Of a DNA stretch of 64,000 bases, positions 17,150 through 27,083 are shown piece after piece (within the stretch, counting starts at the first letter, position 1; each line of letters opens with the position of its first letter). The notes beneath the pieces were generated by a model. It saw only the letters and a list, made by a program, of their open reading frames with translations, made no database searches and was not told the DNA's origin. The translations under genes were made by a program, and so were the position numbers. The stretch comes from Motiliproteus sp. MSK22-1 (GTDB lineage: Bacteria; Pseudomonadota; Gammaproteobacteria; Pseudomonadales; Balneatricaceae): positions 91,757 through 155,756 of the forward strand of contig NZ_MIEQ01000049.1 in the NCBI RefSeq assembly GCF_001968815.1, in the 5' to 3' direction.

Positions 17150-18438
17150 TAAAGCTTGAGAACAAGATAGTCATTTCTGGAACCTATTGTGCTCCGGAGA
17201 TTACTGATCTGACAATTGACATTCAGCGACCCCAATGGTCTCAGCGGTTGCTGGTCTCCTGTTCTCCGGAAGATGCGGTGTCCCGGCTGGAGCAGCTGTA
17301 TGTGGTCTGTCGGCAGTCTCAGAAGACGGCTGCGATGTTGGCGCTGGGTATTGAGCAGCAGACAGTTTTAGCCCGGCAACGGGTTGTACTGGAGACAATC
17401 GAACAATTATTGTGGCGAATGGCTATCGATCTACCCCATTTTTTAGCCCTGGGCTCGGGAGCCGAACCCTTTTCTCTTATACGGCGTTATATCAGTTGCC
17501 AACTGGCGGCCGAAGAAATGAGCTGGAATCGCTGTAATGAACTGGTACAGACTCTTGCAGCATTCTTTAAGTTAATGCTCGGCTGCTCAGTCTGTGAGCT
17601 GCTGTGTTTTGATCGTGACCAGTTTAATCGCTGGCTCAATCAAAGCCAGGCCATGCTTGCTGTCTGTCTGCGTCAAGTGAAGGCTGTAGCGTACGCTAAA
17701 CAAACCAAAGCCAGCTACCGGTTAATGCCAACCAATGTCGTTGAGGCCCAAGGTGAGCAGTTGTTGCATTCTATTTTGACCGGGACGGGCGGGGCCGACA
17801 GGTCTTTCTGTCAGCAGCCGTTGTTGAAGGGTAAACCGATTGAAACGGGGCCTTTGGCTTACATGCAGCAACAACCGCTTATTCAGCAGATGATCGAATT
17901 CAATGACCATCCGTTAGTGGTGAGGTACAGCGCCCGGCTATTGTATCTGGCCACTCTTATTGATAGCCAGAGGATTATGGAGCCTCAGGGGATTGCCGGA
18001 GTTTATTCTGCCCCTTGTTCAGGGGCTGAAACTGACCGGGCTGTTAATGGCACGGATAGCACAAGTATCAAGAAAGATAGCCTTACTGCTGGTCAGCACT
18101 ACCGAATGAGCTGGGTTAATAGCGTTCGAGGGCTACTTTTACATGTAGCCGCAGTCAAAAATGGTTCTGTGGTGGACTATAGAATTTGTGCTCCGACAGA
18201 GTGGAACTTTCACCCTGAAGGGGCGTTGTCTCAGCTGGTGACTGGGCTGACCGGCGCAAAGGTTGTAACGCTTAAGTCAGCGATTGAACTCAGTGCCCTG
18301 GCATTCGATCCTTGTGTGCCATTTGCTGTTGATCTTGTTGAGGCAGAGAATGAGGGGCGGCTAACAAACGACTTCATCAGGAGAAATACTGAGAAAACGG
18401 TTAGTCAGGAAAAAATGAACGAGGATTCTGATGCATGA
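17146..18438 (+). CDS. hupK: HupK/HoxV-like hydrogenase maturation scaffold
   Basis: A 430-residue protein distantly related to the hydrogenase large subunit. Near the C-terminus DPCVPFAVDL (from residue 388) stands where a real large subunit has DPCxxCxxH: the second cysteine and the histidine are lost. No L1 RxCGxC motif is visible either, so it cannot hold a complete Ni-Fe site. HupK/HoxV proteins are thought to be scaffolds for the Fe(CN)2CO group during maturation in aerobic hydrogenase systems. It overlaps hybE by 4 bp and hypA by 8 bp. Confidence 0.75.
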   Translation: MIKLENKIVISGTYCAPEITDLTIDIQRPQWSQRLLVSCSPEDAVSRLEQLYVVCRQSQKTAAMLALGIEQQTVLARQRVVLETIEQLLWRMAIDLPHFLALGSGAEPFSLIRRYISCQLAAEEMSWNRCNELVQTLAAFFKLMLGCSVCELLCFDRDQFNRWLNQSQAMLAVCLRQVKAVAYAKQTKASYRLMPTNVVEAQGEQLLHSILTGTGGADRSFCQQPLLKGKPIETGPLAYMQQQPLIQQMIEFNDHPLVVRYSARLLYLATLIDSQRIMEPQGIAGVYSAPCSGAETDRAVNGTDSTSIKKDSLTAGQHYRMSWVNSVRGLLLHVAAVKNGSVVDYRICAPTEWNFHPEGALSQLVTGLTGAKVVTLKSAIELSALAFDPCVPFAVDLVEAENEGRLTNDFIRRNTEKTVSQEKMNEDSDA

Positions 18439-18772
18439 AATGTCATTGGCTGAAGGCATGATTCAGCTGATAGAAGAAAACAGTCGTAGCCAGAGTTTTA
18501 CCCGGGTTACCCGAGTCTGTCTGGAAATCGGACGCTTATCCAATGTCGAGGTTGAAGCGATGCGTTTCTGTTTTGAGGCTGTGGCAGCCGGTACTCTGGC
18601 CGAGGGAGCTGTGTTGGAAATTTCCGAAGCAGCGGGGGTGGGATGGTGTATGGATTGTGCCAGATCGATTGAGCATCAAGCGTTTTACGATCCCTGTCCC
18701 CTCTGTGGTAATTATAAAATTCAGGTTACTGGTGGAAATGAGATGTTGATCAAGGAACTGGAAGTCAGTTGA
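18431..18772 (+). CDS. hypA: Hydrogenase nickel-insertion protein HypA
   Basis: A 113-residue HypA with the nickel-binding N-terminus MHEMSLAEG (His2, Glu3) and a zinc site from CMDC (about 75) and CPLC (about 91). It delivers nickel to the large subunit together with HypB, encoded 120 bp downstream. Its start overlaps the end of hupK. Length and motifs are standard. Confidence 0.95.
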   Translation: MHEMSLAEGMIQLIEENSRSQSFTRVTRVCLEIGRLSNVEVEAMRFCFEAVAAGTLAEGAVLEISEAAGVGWCMDCARSIEHQAFYDPCPLCGNYKIQVTGGNEMLIKELEVS

Positions 18773-18892
18773 TGGCATAAAGAGGTAATAGGTACTGATA
18801 TTTCTTTAGCGTGAAGATCAATCAACCAGAGAACTGAAAACTCAAGAACAAAGAGCCGTCCAGCAACTAGCGAAACAGGCAGGAGCTTTATT

Positions 18893-19870
18893 ATGTGTAC
18901 CAGCTGTGGATGTAGTCATGGCCAAACCCGTATAGAAGGGATAGAGATCAACGGGGAGGAGGCAGAAGGGACTGGAATAAATGAGATTGCTGCTGATACT
19001 CAGCCTGCCTCTCAGCCAGGGCATGTCCATTCTCATGATTCCGGTCAGAGTCATGCCCATAGCCACACCGGTTCGCAGTCTGGAGAAAGTCGTCTGCATT
19101 TTGGTCAGGGTCCGGCTCGAAGTCATGCGCCAGGGCTAAGCCAGACTCGGATGGTGCAGATCGAGCAGAGTATTCTGTCGAAAAATGATGAATACGCGGC
19201 GGTTAATCGCTCCCGGTTCACCAAGGCGGCGATCCTGGCTCTTAACCTGGTCTCCAGTCCCGGGTCAGGAAAAACGACGTTGCTGACTCGAACTCTGGGA
19301 GATATCAGGCATCGAATCGGATTGGCCGTCATTGAAGGTGATCAGGAGACCACTAATGATGCGGAACGGATTCGACAGACCGGAGTTCAGGCCATTCAGG
19401 TGAATACCGGTAAAGGCTGTCATCTGGACGCCCATATGGTCGGTCATGCGTTAGATCAACTGAGTTTTGAAGGACAAGGCGTTCTGTTTATTGAGAATGT
19501 GGGTAATCTGGTTTGCCCTGCCGGTTTTGATCTGGGAGAAGCCCACAAAGTAGCGATTTTATCTGTGACGGAGGGGGAGGATAAGCCGCTGAAATATCCA
19601 GATATGTTTCATGCCTCAGATCTGTTGCTGTTAAACAAAGTGGATTTGTTACCCCATCTGGACTTTGATGTCGAACTCTGTATTAACAACGCCCGTAAGG
19701 TCAATCCCAATATTGACGTGATTCGTTGTTCAGCAACTTCCGGGGAGGGGATGGAGCAGTGGTATCAATGGCTTGAGAAGCAGCGGGTGTTCCAGTTAGA
19801 GCAGCAGTTACAGCCCTTAAAGGAACGTATCCAACAGATTGAAGCTGACTTGCAGCAGGGAATTCTCTGA
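18893..19870 (+). CDS. hypB: Hydrogenase nickel-insertion GTPase HypB
   Basis: A 325-residue SIMIBI GTPase. It begins [10 protein letters not shown], the high-affinity nickel site CxxCGC, then a histidine-rich stretch ([17 protein letters not shown], about residues 44-60) suited to nickel storage. The GTPase domain has the P-loop [11 protein letters not shown] near residue 121, [13 protein letters not shown], and [12 protein letters not shown]-terminal predicted coiled coil of about 35 residues ([19 protein letters not shown]) is an unusual extension. The activator gene starts 2 bp after its stop. Confidence 0.95.
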   Translation: MCTSCGCSHGQTRIEGIEINGEEAEGTGINEIAADTQPASQPGHVHSHDSGQSHAHSHTGSQSGESRLHFGQGPARSHAPGLSQTRMVQIEQSILSKNDEYAAVNRSRFTKAAILALNLVSSPGSGKTTLLTRTLGDIRHRIGLAVIEGDQETTNDAERIRQTGVQAIQVNTGKGCHLDAHMVGHALDQLSFEGQGVLFIENVGNLVCPAGFDLGEAHKVAILSVTEGEDKPLKYPDMFHASDLLLLNKVDLLPHLDFDVELCINNARKVNPNIDVIRCSATSGEGMEQWYQWLEKQRVFQLEQQLQPLKERIQQIEADLQQGIL

Positions 19871-19871
19871 T

Positions 19872-21422
19872 ATGGAAACGGTGCTGGTCGTTGATGACGA
19901 AGAGCGATCCCTGGAGACCATTACCCGTACGCTGGATGATGACTACCAGGTACTCTGCGCAAGCAGTGCCAGCGCTGCTGAATTGATACTCGACGAGCAC
20001 TCGGTACAGGTGATTCTCTGTGACCAGCGAATGCCGGGAAAAACCGGCGTGGAGTTTCTGGCAGAAACCCGGGAATCATGGCCTCAGATCCCCCGAATTA
20101 TCATTTCAGGCTATACCGATTCTGACAATATTATCCGGGCCATTAATGAGGCCGGTATTTACCATTATCTGACAAAACCCTGGCACCCGGAACAGCTGTT
20201 GATGGTTGTGAATAACGCGGCTTCTCTTTATCGGCTTCAGCAGCAGAACCAGTTGTTGGCTAATGAGCTTAACTTCAGCTCTTCGACATTAAAACATCGG
20301 CTCCTTGGACAGAAAAAGAAACTTCAGCAGGAATATCAACTGGATAACATTGTTCGAGCTGAGAGCAGCCCTATGAACGAGGTTATTGCACGTCTGCGGC
20401 AAGTGGCTCCCTATGATATATCGGTGATGATCAGCGGAGAGTCCGGAACCGGTAAAGAGCTCTTGGCCCGGGCTATCCATTACAACAGCCCGCGGGCAGA
20501 TAAGCCCTTTGTGATTGAAAACTGTGGTGCGCTTCATGATGAATTGCTTTCCAGCGAGTTGTTTGGCCACAAAAAGGGGGCCTTTACCGGGGCTGCCAGT
20601 GACCATATAGGACTGTTCGAAAAAGCCGATGGCGGAACTATTTTTCTGGATGAAATAGGCGAGGTCTCTCCGGCATTTCAGGTCAAATTGTTGCGCGTTT
20701 TGCAGGAAGGTGAAGTTCGGCCTCTGGGGGCGAATCAGAGTAAGCGAATAAATGTCCGGGTGGTGGCCGCTACCAATCGTGATTTGCTGGCAGAGGTTCG
20801 ACAGAAGCGCTTTAGAGCTGACCTGTATTATCGGTTAACCACTGTTGATATAAAGGTAATGCCCCTGCGCCAGCGGCGGATGGATATCTTACCTATCGCT
20901 CAAAGTTTGCTGCAGCAATATGCCGCTGCTTTTGGAAAAAAGGGATCTTTTTTTACCGAGAAAACCCACATGCTGTTACAGGCTTACGACTGGCCGGGTA
21001 ACGTTCGGGAAATGCAGAATGAAATTCAACGCCTGCTGGTCTTTTCCTCAAAAAATGCTCTGGACTCTGAACTGTTATCGCCGGAGCTTTCGTCTGCTGA
21101 AGCGCGAACCTCCTCGCTTGTCTCTCGGCAATCAGCATGTTCTGGGGGAGTGGAATCAGGGCCTGGGTCGTCAAGTTTTATGATCGATGGAACACTGGCG
21201 GATCAAATAAATGGCTGTTATGGCGATGCCAAAGGATCTCTGAAGGAGCAGGTTGAGTTTTTGGAGATACAAATGATTCAGAAGGCGCTGGATGACTACC
21301 AGTGGAACAAGAGTAAAGCCGCTAATGCTCTGGGATTATCCCGGGTTGGTCTGGCCAATAAGCTTGCTCGCTATCAGATTCAACGACCTTTGGAGGCGCC
21401 GGATGGACAGCACAACTATTAA
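19872..21422 (+). CDS. NtrC-type hydrogenase transcriptional activator (HupR/HoxA-like)
   Basis: A 516-residue sigma-54 activator. The receiver domain (1-115) has the acidic pair VDDE, phospho-acceptor Asp51 in CDQRMPG and Lys in YLTKPW. The AAA+ domain holds Walker A GESGTGKE near 189, the sigma-54-contacting GAFTGA near 236 and DGGTIFLDEIG. A Fis-type helix-turn-helix ends the protein (NALGLSRVGLANKLARYQI). I start it at ATG 19872 (METVLVVDDEE), 2 bp after hypB; an earlier ATG at 19839 lies inside hypB. HupR and HoxA activate hydrogenase genes and can work unphosphorylated. No partner kinase or H2 sensor is in the window. Confidence 0.88.
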   Translation: METVLVVDDEERSLETITRTLDDDYQVLCASSASAAELILDEHSVQVILCDQRMPGKTGVEFLAETRESWPQIPRIIISGYTDSDNIIRAINEAGIYHYLTKPWHPEQLLMVVNNAASLYRLQQQNQLLANELNFSSSTLKHRLLGQKKKLQQEYQLDNIVRAESSPMNEVIARLRQVAPYDISVMISGESGTGKELLARAIHYNSPRADKPFVIENCGALHDELLSSELFGHKKGAFTGAASDHIGLFEKADGGTIFLDEIGEVSPAFQVKLLRVLQEGEVRPLGANQSKRINVRVVAATNRDLLAEVRQKRFRADLYYRLTTVDIKVMPLRQRRMDILPIAQSLLQQYAAAFGKKGSFFTEKTHMLLQAYDWPGNVREMQNEIQRLLVFSSKNALDSELLSPELSSAEARTSSLVSRQSACSGGVESGPGSSSFMIDGTLADQINGCYGDAKGSLKEQVEFLEIQMIQKALDDYQWNKSKAANALGLSRVGLANKLARYQIQRPLEAPDGQHNY

Positions 21423-22125
21423 TGGAATGCTGGCACTGGCATTTGGGCTGGGGCTTGTGCATGCCCTGGATGCTGACCATATTATGGCGGTGTCGGGTCT
21501 GGCGTCTCGAAAGCCGGGTTTTAAAAGCTGTCTGCTTTTTTGTCGGCACTGGGCGGTCGGGCACGGTCTGGCGATAACTGCTATTGCGCTGATGGTCTTT
21601 GTCTTCAGTGCTGCCATTCCGGAGGGGGTGAGTGAATTGGCTGAATCCCTGGTGGGGGTGGTTCTGATCCTGATCGGTGGTTGGACTCTTTGGGATATCA
21701 TCAGACGCAAACTGAAATTCAACTTCCATTGGCACAAAGTGGTTTCCGGAAGTGGCTATTCAATAATAAGACATGGTCACTGGCAAGATCAGTCCACTCG
21801 TCATAATCGATCCTTACAGCAGGGCTCTGCTCAACAACAGGCTCATTCAGCCTTACTGGTAGGAATGTTGCACGGTACGGCAGGCAGTGCTCCGTTGCTG
21901 GTGCTGATTCCTCTGAGTAAATTCGGATCAGTAACTGAAGCTCTGGGCTATGTGTTGTTGTTCAGTCTTGGGGTCATTGTGTCAATGCTGATCTTTGGCG
22001 GTCTGATGGGGAAGGCTTATCAGTCGCTGGCCCGTTTGGGTGAGCGGGTGATTGCTTTTGTGCGATCGTTGGTTGCTCTCAGCGCTATCGGTTTTGGTAG
22101 CCACCTGTTAGCAGGCTACTTCTAA
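21403..22125 (+). CDS. Nickel/cobalt transporter, NiCoT/UreH-like
   Basis: About 240 residues with six or so transmembrane segments. The metal-selectivity motif HALDADHI near residue 20 is the NiCoT signature HAxDADHI, and RHWAVGHG follows near residue 50. Histidine-rich loop residues (HGHWQDQSTRHNRS) and LHGTAGSAPL are visible. It should supply nickel for HypA/HypB. I choose ATG 21403, with GGAG about 8 bases ahead, because the start at 21292 would overlap the activator gene by 130 bp. Direction (uptake or efflux) is inferred from context. Confidence 0.8.
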   Translation: MDSTTINGMLALAFGLGLVHALDADHIMAVSGLASRKPGFKSCLLFCRHWAVGHGLAITAIALMVFVFSAAIPEGVSELAESLVGVVLILIGGWTLWDIIRRKLKFNFHWHKVVSGSGYSIIRHGHWQDQSTRHNRSLQQGSAQQQAHSALLVGMLHGTAGSAPLLVLIPLSKFGSVTEALGYVLLFSLGVIVSMLIFGGLMGKAYQSLARLGERVIAFVRSLVALSAIGFGSHLLAGYF

Positions 22126-22162
22126 TGGCAGGCTATTTCCAGTGAATAGGGGGCGTAATCTG

Positions 22163-24634
22163 ATGGCCTGCTATCGGCTGCGTATTCAGGGGGAGGTTCA
22201 GGGCGTTGGATTTCGTCCGCATGTCTATCAGGTTGCTGGCGCGTTGCGGCTTAGGGGACGAGTGTTCAATGATGGCGCTGGAGTTGTGGTTGAGTTTGCT
22301 TCCGATCAGATTTCAGCAGAGTATTTTGCCGATCAGCTAAAAAATAATTTGCCCCCCCTGGCTGCCATTGACAGTATTTCCTGCGATAGCCTTGATGCTG
22401 AGATGCGACTGGATTCGATAGGCAGGTCCGGTTCTGCAATAGATACATCGATTGATTCTTCTCCTGGTTCCGTTTTTGACAGCCCTTTTTATATCGATAA
22501 CAGTGAAAAAAAGGGGCCCGTGACGACGCAGGTTCCAGCGGATGCTGCAACCTGCGATCATTGTCTGGAGGAGTTGTTTTCACCCGATAACCGGCGTTAT
22601 CGCTACCCCTTTATTAACTGTACTCATTGTGGTCCCCGTTACAGCATTATTAACAAGCTTCCCTATGATCGTGCTCATACAACGATGGCTGCATTTGAGT
22701 TTTGTCATCGTTGCCAACAGGAATACCAGTCACCAGAAGACCGGCGATTTCACGCACAACCCAATGCCTGTCCAGAGTGTGGGCCTGTTCTTTGGCTGAG
22801 CGATAGTCTGGGCCAAAAAATCGCCTGTGATGACCCTATTGCTGAAACGCTGAAGCGCATTGGTAATGGCGATATTGTTGCTATAAAAGGGCTTGGCGGG
22901 TACCACCTGGTTTGTGATGCCGATAATCGACAAGCCGTGGGCGAATTGCGTAAGAGAAAACGCCGCTCAAGCAAGCCTCTGGCTGTGATGGCAGCTAATC
23001 TGCAATCATTGAAAGCCATTGTCAAACTCAACCCCAGCGCTGTTGAGTGTCTGCAAAGCCCTGCGGCACCCGTGGTCTTATTAGCGTGTCAGGATCGAGA
23101 GCAACCAGGAGACGGCCAGCTATCAGACAACCCACTGGATGATATTGCACCGGGGTTAGAGCAGCTCGGGGTGCTACTGCCCTATGCTCCCATTCACTAT
23201 CTGTTATTTCATCAAGCGGCCGGGTGCCCTGCTGGAACGGATTGGCTTCATCGGCCGCAATCATTGCGATTGGTCATGACCAGCGCGAATGCCAGTGGCC
23301 GTCCATTAGTGTCTGACAATCAGAAGGCCCTGAAGGAATTGTCCGGTATTGCTGATTGTTTGTTGATGCATGATCGCGATATTTATATGCGCACCGATGA
23401 TTCAGTGGTTAATTGTCTGCAAATGAGCAATGGCGGATTATCCAGAACCGTTGTTCGGCGTGGACGAGGGATGGCGCCTAAAGTTGTAAAGCTACCGATG
23501 TCTGGTCCTCAAACCATCGCTGTTGGTGGTTTTTACAAGAACAGTGTCTGTGTCACCAAGGGAGATCTGGCGTATGTTTCCCAGTATATCGGTGACCTGG
23601 ATAATCCTGATAATTGTCGCTACCTGCAGGAAATGATTTCTCATTTCTGTGGATTATTTGATATTGATGCAGAACAAGTTGCCTGTGATTTGCACCCGGA
23701 TTTTTATAGTAGTGATTTTGCCCGGCATGTTGCTGCTGAGAAACAAATACCCTTGATCAAAGTTCAGCATCACCATGCTCATGCGGCGGCTGTGGCGGCG
23801 GAACATCAGATTCAGGACAGCTATCTGGCGCTGACTTTAGATGGGCTTGGGGTTGGATGTAACGGTGAGTTATGGGGGGGAGAGCTGCTGTCCGTTGAGA
23901 ATGGACAGATGTGTCGTTTGGGATATCTTAATCCTCTGACTCTGCCTGGCGGCGATAAGGCTTCCAGAGAACCCTGGCGATTGGCGCTGGCTCTGTTACT
24001 GGAGCAAGGGCAAGCCGCTCTGGCATTGCAACGTTATGGCGAACAGCCGGGTTACAGCGTTCTGATTCAGATGATTGAAAAAAGCATTAATTGTCCGATG
24101 ACCAGCAGTGCCGGTCGTTTATTTGATACGGCAGCCTCATTGCTGGGAATTTGTCATCACAGCAGTTTCGAAGCGGAAGCCGCCATGAAGTTGGAAGCAG
24201 CCGCTGTCAGATTTGATCGACAGCAAACTATGGCCGAGTGTCTTGCCTTAGGTGAATGGACTGATACCGGGCTTTATCAGCTGGGTGTCGATTTGCAACT
24301 GGATTTCAAGCCCCTGTTACTCAGATTGCCCCGGCTTGCGGCTGAACAGGGGGCTGCGTTATTTCATCATGTGTTAATTAGAGGGCTTGCAGACTGGTGC
24401 TGTGCAGCGGCTGACAGCACCGGTATTAAAAAAGTCATACTGTCGGGGGGCTGCTTTTTAAACCAACGATTGGGGCAGGGGGTGGAGAACATCCTGAAAA
24501 AAGATGGCTTTAACGTTTTCTGTGCTAACCGCCTCCCACCTAATGACAGTGGCCTGGCGCTGGGACAGGCCTGGATCGCGATTGAACAGTCACTGTCAGA
24601 ATCCAATCATTTGCTCGTTTCGTCCAAGAGGTAA
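22163..24634 (+). CDS. hypF: Carbamoyltransferase HypF
   Basis: About 823 residues; HypF converts carbamoyl phosphate to the thiocyanate on HypE that becomes the cyanide ligands. In order: an acylphosphatase domain with GEVQGVGFRPHVYQ, two zinc fingers (CDHCLEEL, CTHCGPRYS, CHRCQQEYQ, CPECGP), a YrdC-like domain with KGLGGYHLVCDA, and a Kae1-like domain with VQHHHAHAAAVAAEH near residue 535. About 40 low-conservation residues sit between acylphosphatase and zinc domains. A GTG at 22142 is possible, but ATG 22163 has AGGGGG at a better distance. Confidence 0.95.
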   Translation: MACYRLRIQGEVQGVGFRPHVYQVAGALRLRGRVFNDGAGVVVEFASDQISAEYFADQLKNNLPPLAAIDSISCDSLDAEMRLDSIGRSGSAIDTSIDSSPGSVFDSPFYIDNSEKKGPVTTQVPADAATCDHCLEELFSPDNRRYRYPFINCTHCGPRYSIINKLPYDRAHTTMAAFEFCHRCQQEYQSPEDRRFHAQPNACPECGPVLWLSDSLGQKIACDDPIAETLKRIGNGDIVAIKGLGGYHLVCDADNRQAVGELRKRKRRSSKPLAVMAANLQSLKAIVKLNPSAVECLQSPAAPVVLLACQDREQPGDGQLSDNPLDDIAPGLEQLGVLLPYAPIHYLLFHQAAGCPAGTDWLHRPQSLRLVMTSANASGRPLVSDNQKALKELSGIADCLLMHDRDIYMRTDDSVVNCLQMSNGGLSRTVVRRGRGMAPKVVKLPMSGPQTIAVGGFYKNSVCVTKGDLAYVSQYIGDLDNPDNCRYLQEMISHFCGLFDIDAEQVACDLHPDFYSSDFARHVAAEKQIPLIKVQHHHAHAAAVAAEHQIQDSYLALTLDGLGVGCNGELWGGELLSVENGQMCRLGYLNPLTLPGGDKASREPWRLALALLLEQGQAALALQRYGEQPGYSVLIQMIEKSINCPMTSSAGRLFDTAASLLGICHHSSFEAEAAMKLEAAAVRFDRQQTMAECLALGEWTDTGLYQLGVDLQLDFKPLLLRLPRLAAEQGAALFHHVLIRGLADWCCAAADSTGIKKVILSGGCFLNQRLGQGVENILKKDGFNVFCANRLPPNDSGLALGQAWIAIEQSLSESNHLLVSSKR

Positions 24635-24650
24635 TGATTAAGAGGTAAAT

Positions 24651-24872
24651 ATGTGCCTAGCTATTCCTGTGCGAGTTGAAGCACTGACCGATAATGATAA
24701 CGCTCTGGTTGATATTGGCGGAGTGAAGAAAGAAATCTCTGTAGCCTTGGTGGAGGATGTTCAGGTCGGTGACTTTGTGATTATGCATGTGGGCTATGCT
24801 CTCAATAAGGTGGATCCCGAAGAGGCGGAAAAAACTCTGGCATTATTCGCTGAGCTGGGGGCTGCTGAATGA
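24651..24872 (+). CDS. hypC: Hydrogenase maturation factor HypC
   Basis: A 73-residue HypC with [10 protein letters not shown] at the N-terminus; Cys2 carries the iron ligand unit in complex with HypD. This is the second HypC-family gene of the operon (the other is at 16188). Sitting directly ahead of hypD and overlapping it by 4 bp, it is the likely general partner of HypD, leaving the first for HybC. Length is typical. Confidence 0.95.
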   Translation: MCLAIPVRVEALTDNDNALVDIGGVKKEISVALVEDVQVGDFVIMHVGYALNKVDPEEAEKTLALFAELGAAE

Positions 24873-26011
24873 AATATGTAGACGAGTATCGAGACGGCAG
24901 GTTAGCTGGTCACATCGCGGAAAAAATACGGCTGGAAGCGAGGCCGGAGCAACAATATGCATTTATGGAATTTTGCGGTGGTCATACCCACGCAATTTTT
25001 CGCTACGGTATTCCAGACCTGCTACCTGATAATGTAAAGATGATTCATGGGCCTGGTTGTCCTGTCTGTGTATTACCCGTTCCTCGTATTGATGCGGCTA
25101 TTGAACTGGCCGTAGTCCATAAGGTTATTCTCTGTAGTTATGGCGATATGATGCGGGTTCCCGGATCCGATCGACGAAGTTTGTTGAAGGCTAAGGCAGA
25201 TGGGGCAGATATTCGAATGGTGTACTCCTGCGCTGATGCGTTAGGAATAGCCCAGGATAACCCCGAGCGGGAGGTGGTGTTTTTTGCCATTGGGTTTGAA
25301 ACAACAACCCCCCCCACGGCGCTGGTGATCAGACAAGCCAGGCAGCAGGGAGTGAAAAATTTTTCTGTTTTTTGTAATCATGTACTGACCCCCTCCGCTA
25401 TCAGTACTATTTTGGAGTCTCCGGAAGTTCGGGATATGGGAATAGTTCCTTTAAAGGGATTTATTGGTCCTGCTCATGTCAGCACCGTTATTGGTTCTCA
25501 ACCCTATGAGTATTTTGCTGAGGAATATCAGAAACCGGTGGTCATTGCCGGTTTTGAACCTCTGGATGTCCTTCAGGCGATCCTGATGTTGATTCGTCAG
25601 GTTAACGAGGGGCGGGCTGAAGTGGAAAATGAGTTTGTTCGCGCAGTGACAAAAGATGGCAATATGAAAGCCAAATCTCTGGTTGCTGACATCTTTGAAT
25701 TGCGACCGGAGTTTGAATGGCGTGGGTTAGGACTAGTGCCTTATTCGGGACTGCGGATCAAGAAAGAGTACGGGTTCTATGATGCGGAGAATCGTTTTTC
25801 GTTGATCGCCTCTACAGGACGAGACCATAAAGCCTGTGAATGCCCTTCAATTCTGAGGGGGGTGAAAACTCCAAAAGACTGCAAACTTTTCGGTAAAGGC
25901 TGCACGCCTGAGAACCCCGTCGGCTCCTGTATGGTGTCCTCTGAAGGAGCCTGTGCTGCTTACTACAGCTATGGTCGTCATCAGCAAGCACTTAACAACC
26001 AAAAGGGATAA
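24869..26011 (+). CDS. hypD: Hydrogenase iron-site assembly protein HypD
   Basis: A 380-residue scaffold on which the Fe(CN)2CO unit is built with HypC and HypE. Conserved segments [13 protein letters not shown] near residue 33, [10 protein letters not shown] near 62 and [10 protein letters not shown] are present. The C-terminal [4Fe-4S] site is supplied by [18 protein letters not shown] and [15 protein letters not shown]. It overlaps hypC and is followed 3 bp later by hypE. Confidence 0.96.
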   Translation: MKYVDEYRDGRLAGHIAEKIRLEARPEQQYAFMEFCGGHTHAIFRYGIPDLLPDNVKMIHGPGCPVCVLPVPRIDAAIELAVVHKVILCSYGDMMRVPGSDRRSLLKAKADGADIRMVYSCADALGIAQDNPEREVVFFAIGFETTTPPTALVIRQARQQGVKNFSVFCNHVLTPSAISTILESPEVRDMGIVPLKGFIGPAHVSTVIGSQPYEYFAEEYQKPVVIAGFEPLDVLQAILMLIRQVNEGRAEVENEFVRAVTKDGNMKAKSLVADIFELRPEFEWRGLGLVPYSGLRIKKEYGFYDAENRFSLIASTGRDHKACECPSILRGVKTPKDCKLFGKGCTPENPVGSCMVSSEGACAAYYSYGRHQQALNNQKG

Positions 26012-26014
26012 CCA

Positions 26015-27082
26015 ATGTCCGCTAACAAGCGCAAATATACACAGTCACTGGATCTGGTTCAGGGCAAGGTTGAAATGGCTCACGGAGCTGGCGGTAAGGC
26101 GATGGCTCAGCTGATTGAGCAGCTTTTTATCCGTGCTTTTGATAATCCGGCGCTTAATGTTCAGAGCGATCAGGCGATGCTTGCGCTTCCTGATACTGCG
26201 GGATTGGCGAGTGGCAAAATAGTCATGGCGACCGATAGTCATGTGATCAGTCCGTTGTTTTTTCCAGGTGGTGACATTGGCTCCCTGTCTGTTCATGGCA
26301 CGGTGAATGATGTGGTGATGTCAGGTGCCAAAGCGCTTTACCTGTCTGTCGGATTTATTCTTGAAGAGGGTTTTCCTCTGGCAGATCTCAAGCGAATTGT
26401 TGATTCCATGGCATTTGCGGCCCGTGAAGCCGGGGTGGCGATTGTTACTGGAGACACCAAAGTTGTCGAGAAAGGCAACGGTGATGGGGTATTTATCAAC
26501 ACCACTGGAATTGGCGTATTGCCAGAGGGACTTGAGCTGTCGACCGATCAGGTCAGGGTTGGAGATAAGGTATTGGTGAGTGGTAGCCTTGGTGATCACG
26601 GCGTTGCCATTATGTCCCTGCGGGAAAACCTGACTTTCGAAACCACGATTGAATCTGACTCGCAAAGCCTGGATCAGCTGGTCGCTCGAATGATTGATCG
26701 TATTCCCGATATCCGTTGTATGCGAGATCCAACCCGTGGGGGGCTGGCTGCAACGCTGAATGAAATAGCAGGGCAGGCAGATGTCGGTATTCAACTGCAA
26801 GAAGAAGCCATTCCAGTCAAGCCTCAGGTCCGTGCTGCTTGTGAGTTTTTGGGGCTGGACCCGCTGTATGTGGCCAACGAAGGAAAGCTTATCGTAATTT
26901 GCCCGAAACAAAGAGCAGACGAGTTACTGGCTTTGATGCATGACCATCCGCAGGGGGCGGATGCGGCGATTATTGGTGAAGTCTTTGAGGATCCTAATCA
27001 TTTTGTACAGTTGAAAACCAGTTTTGGTGGCATGCGCATGGTGGACTGGATTAGCGGTGAGCAGCTGCCGAGGATTTGTTAA
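26015..27082 (+). CDS. hypE: Hydrogenase cyanide-ligand synthesis protein HypE
   Basis: A 355-residue PurM/AIR-synthetase-fold ATPase. It ends in the canonical PRIC, whose C-terminal cysteine is carbamoylated by HypF and dehydrated to thiocyanate. The N-terminal MAHGAGGKAMAQLI and ATDSHVISPLFFPGGDIG segments are typical. The stop is followed one base later by the GTG of hypX. Confidence 0.96.
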   Translation: MSANKRKYTQSLDLVQGKVEMAHGAGGKAMAQLIEQLFIRAFDNPALNVQSDQAMLALPDTAGLASGKIVMATDSHVISPLFFPGGDIGSLSVHGTVNDVVMSGAKALYLSVGFILEEGFPLADLKRIVDSMAFAAREAGVAIVTGDTKVVEKGNGDGVFINTTGIGVLPEGLELSTDQVRVGDKVLVSGSLGDHGVAIMSLRENLTFETTIESDSQSLDQLVARMIDRIPDIRCMRDPTRGGLAATLNEIAGQADVGIQLQEEAIPVKPQVRAACEFLGLDPLYVANEGKLIVICPKQRADELLALMHDHPQGADAAIIGEVFEDPNHFVQLKTSFGGMRMVDWISGEQLPRIC

Positions 27083-27083
27083 C

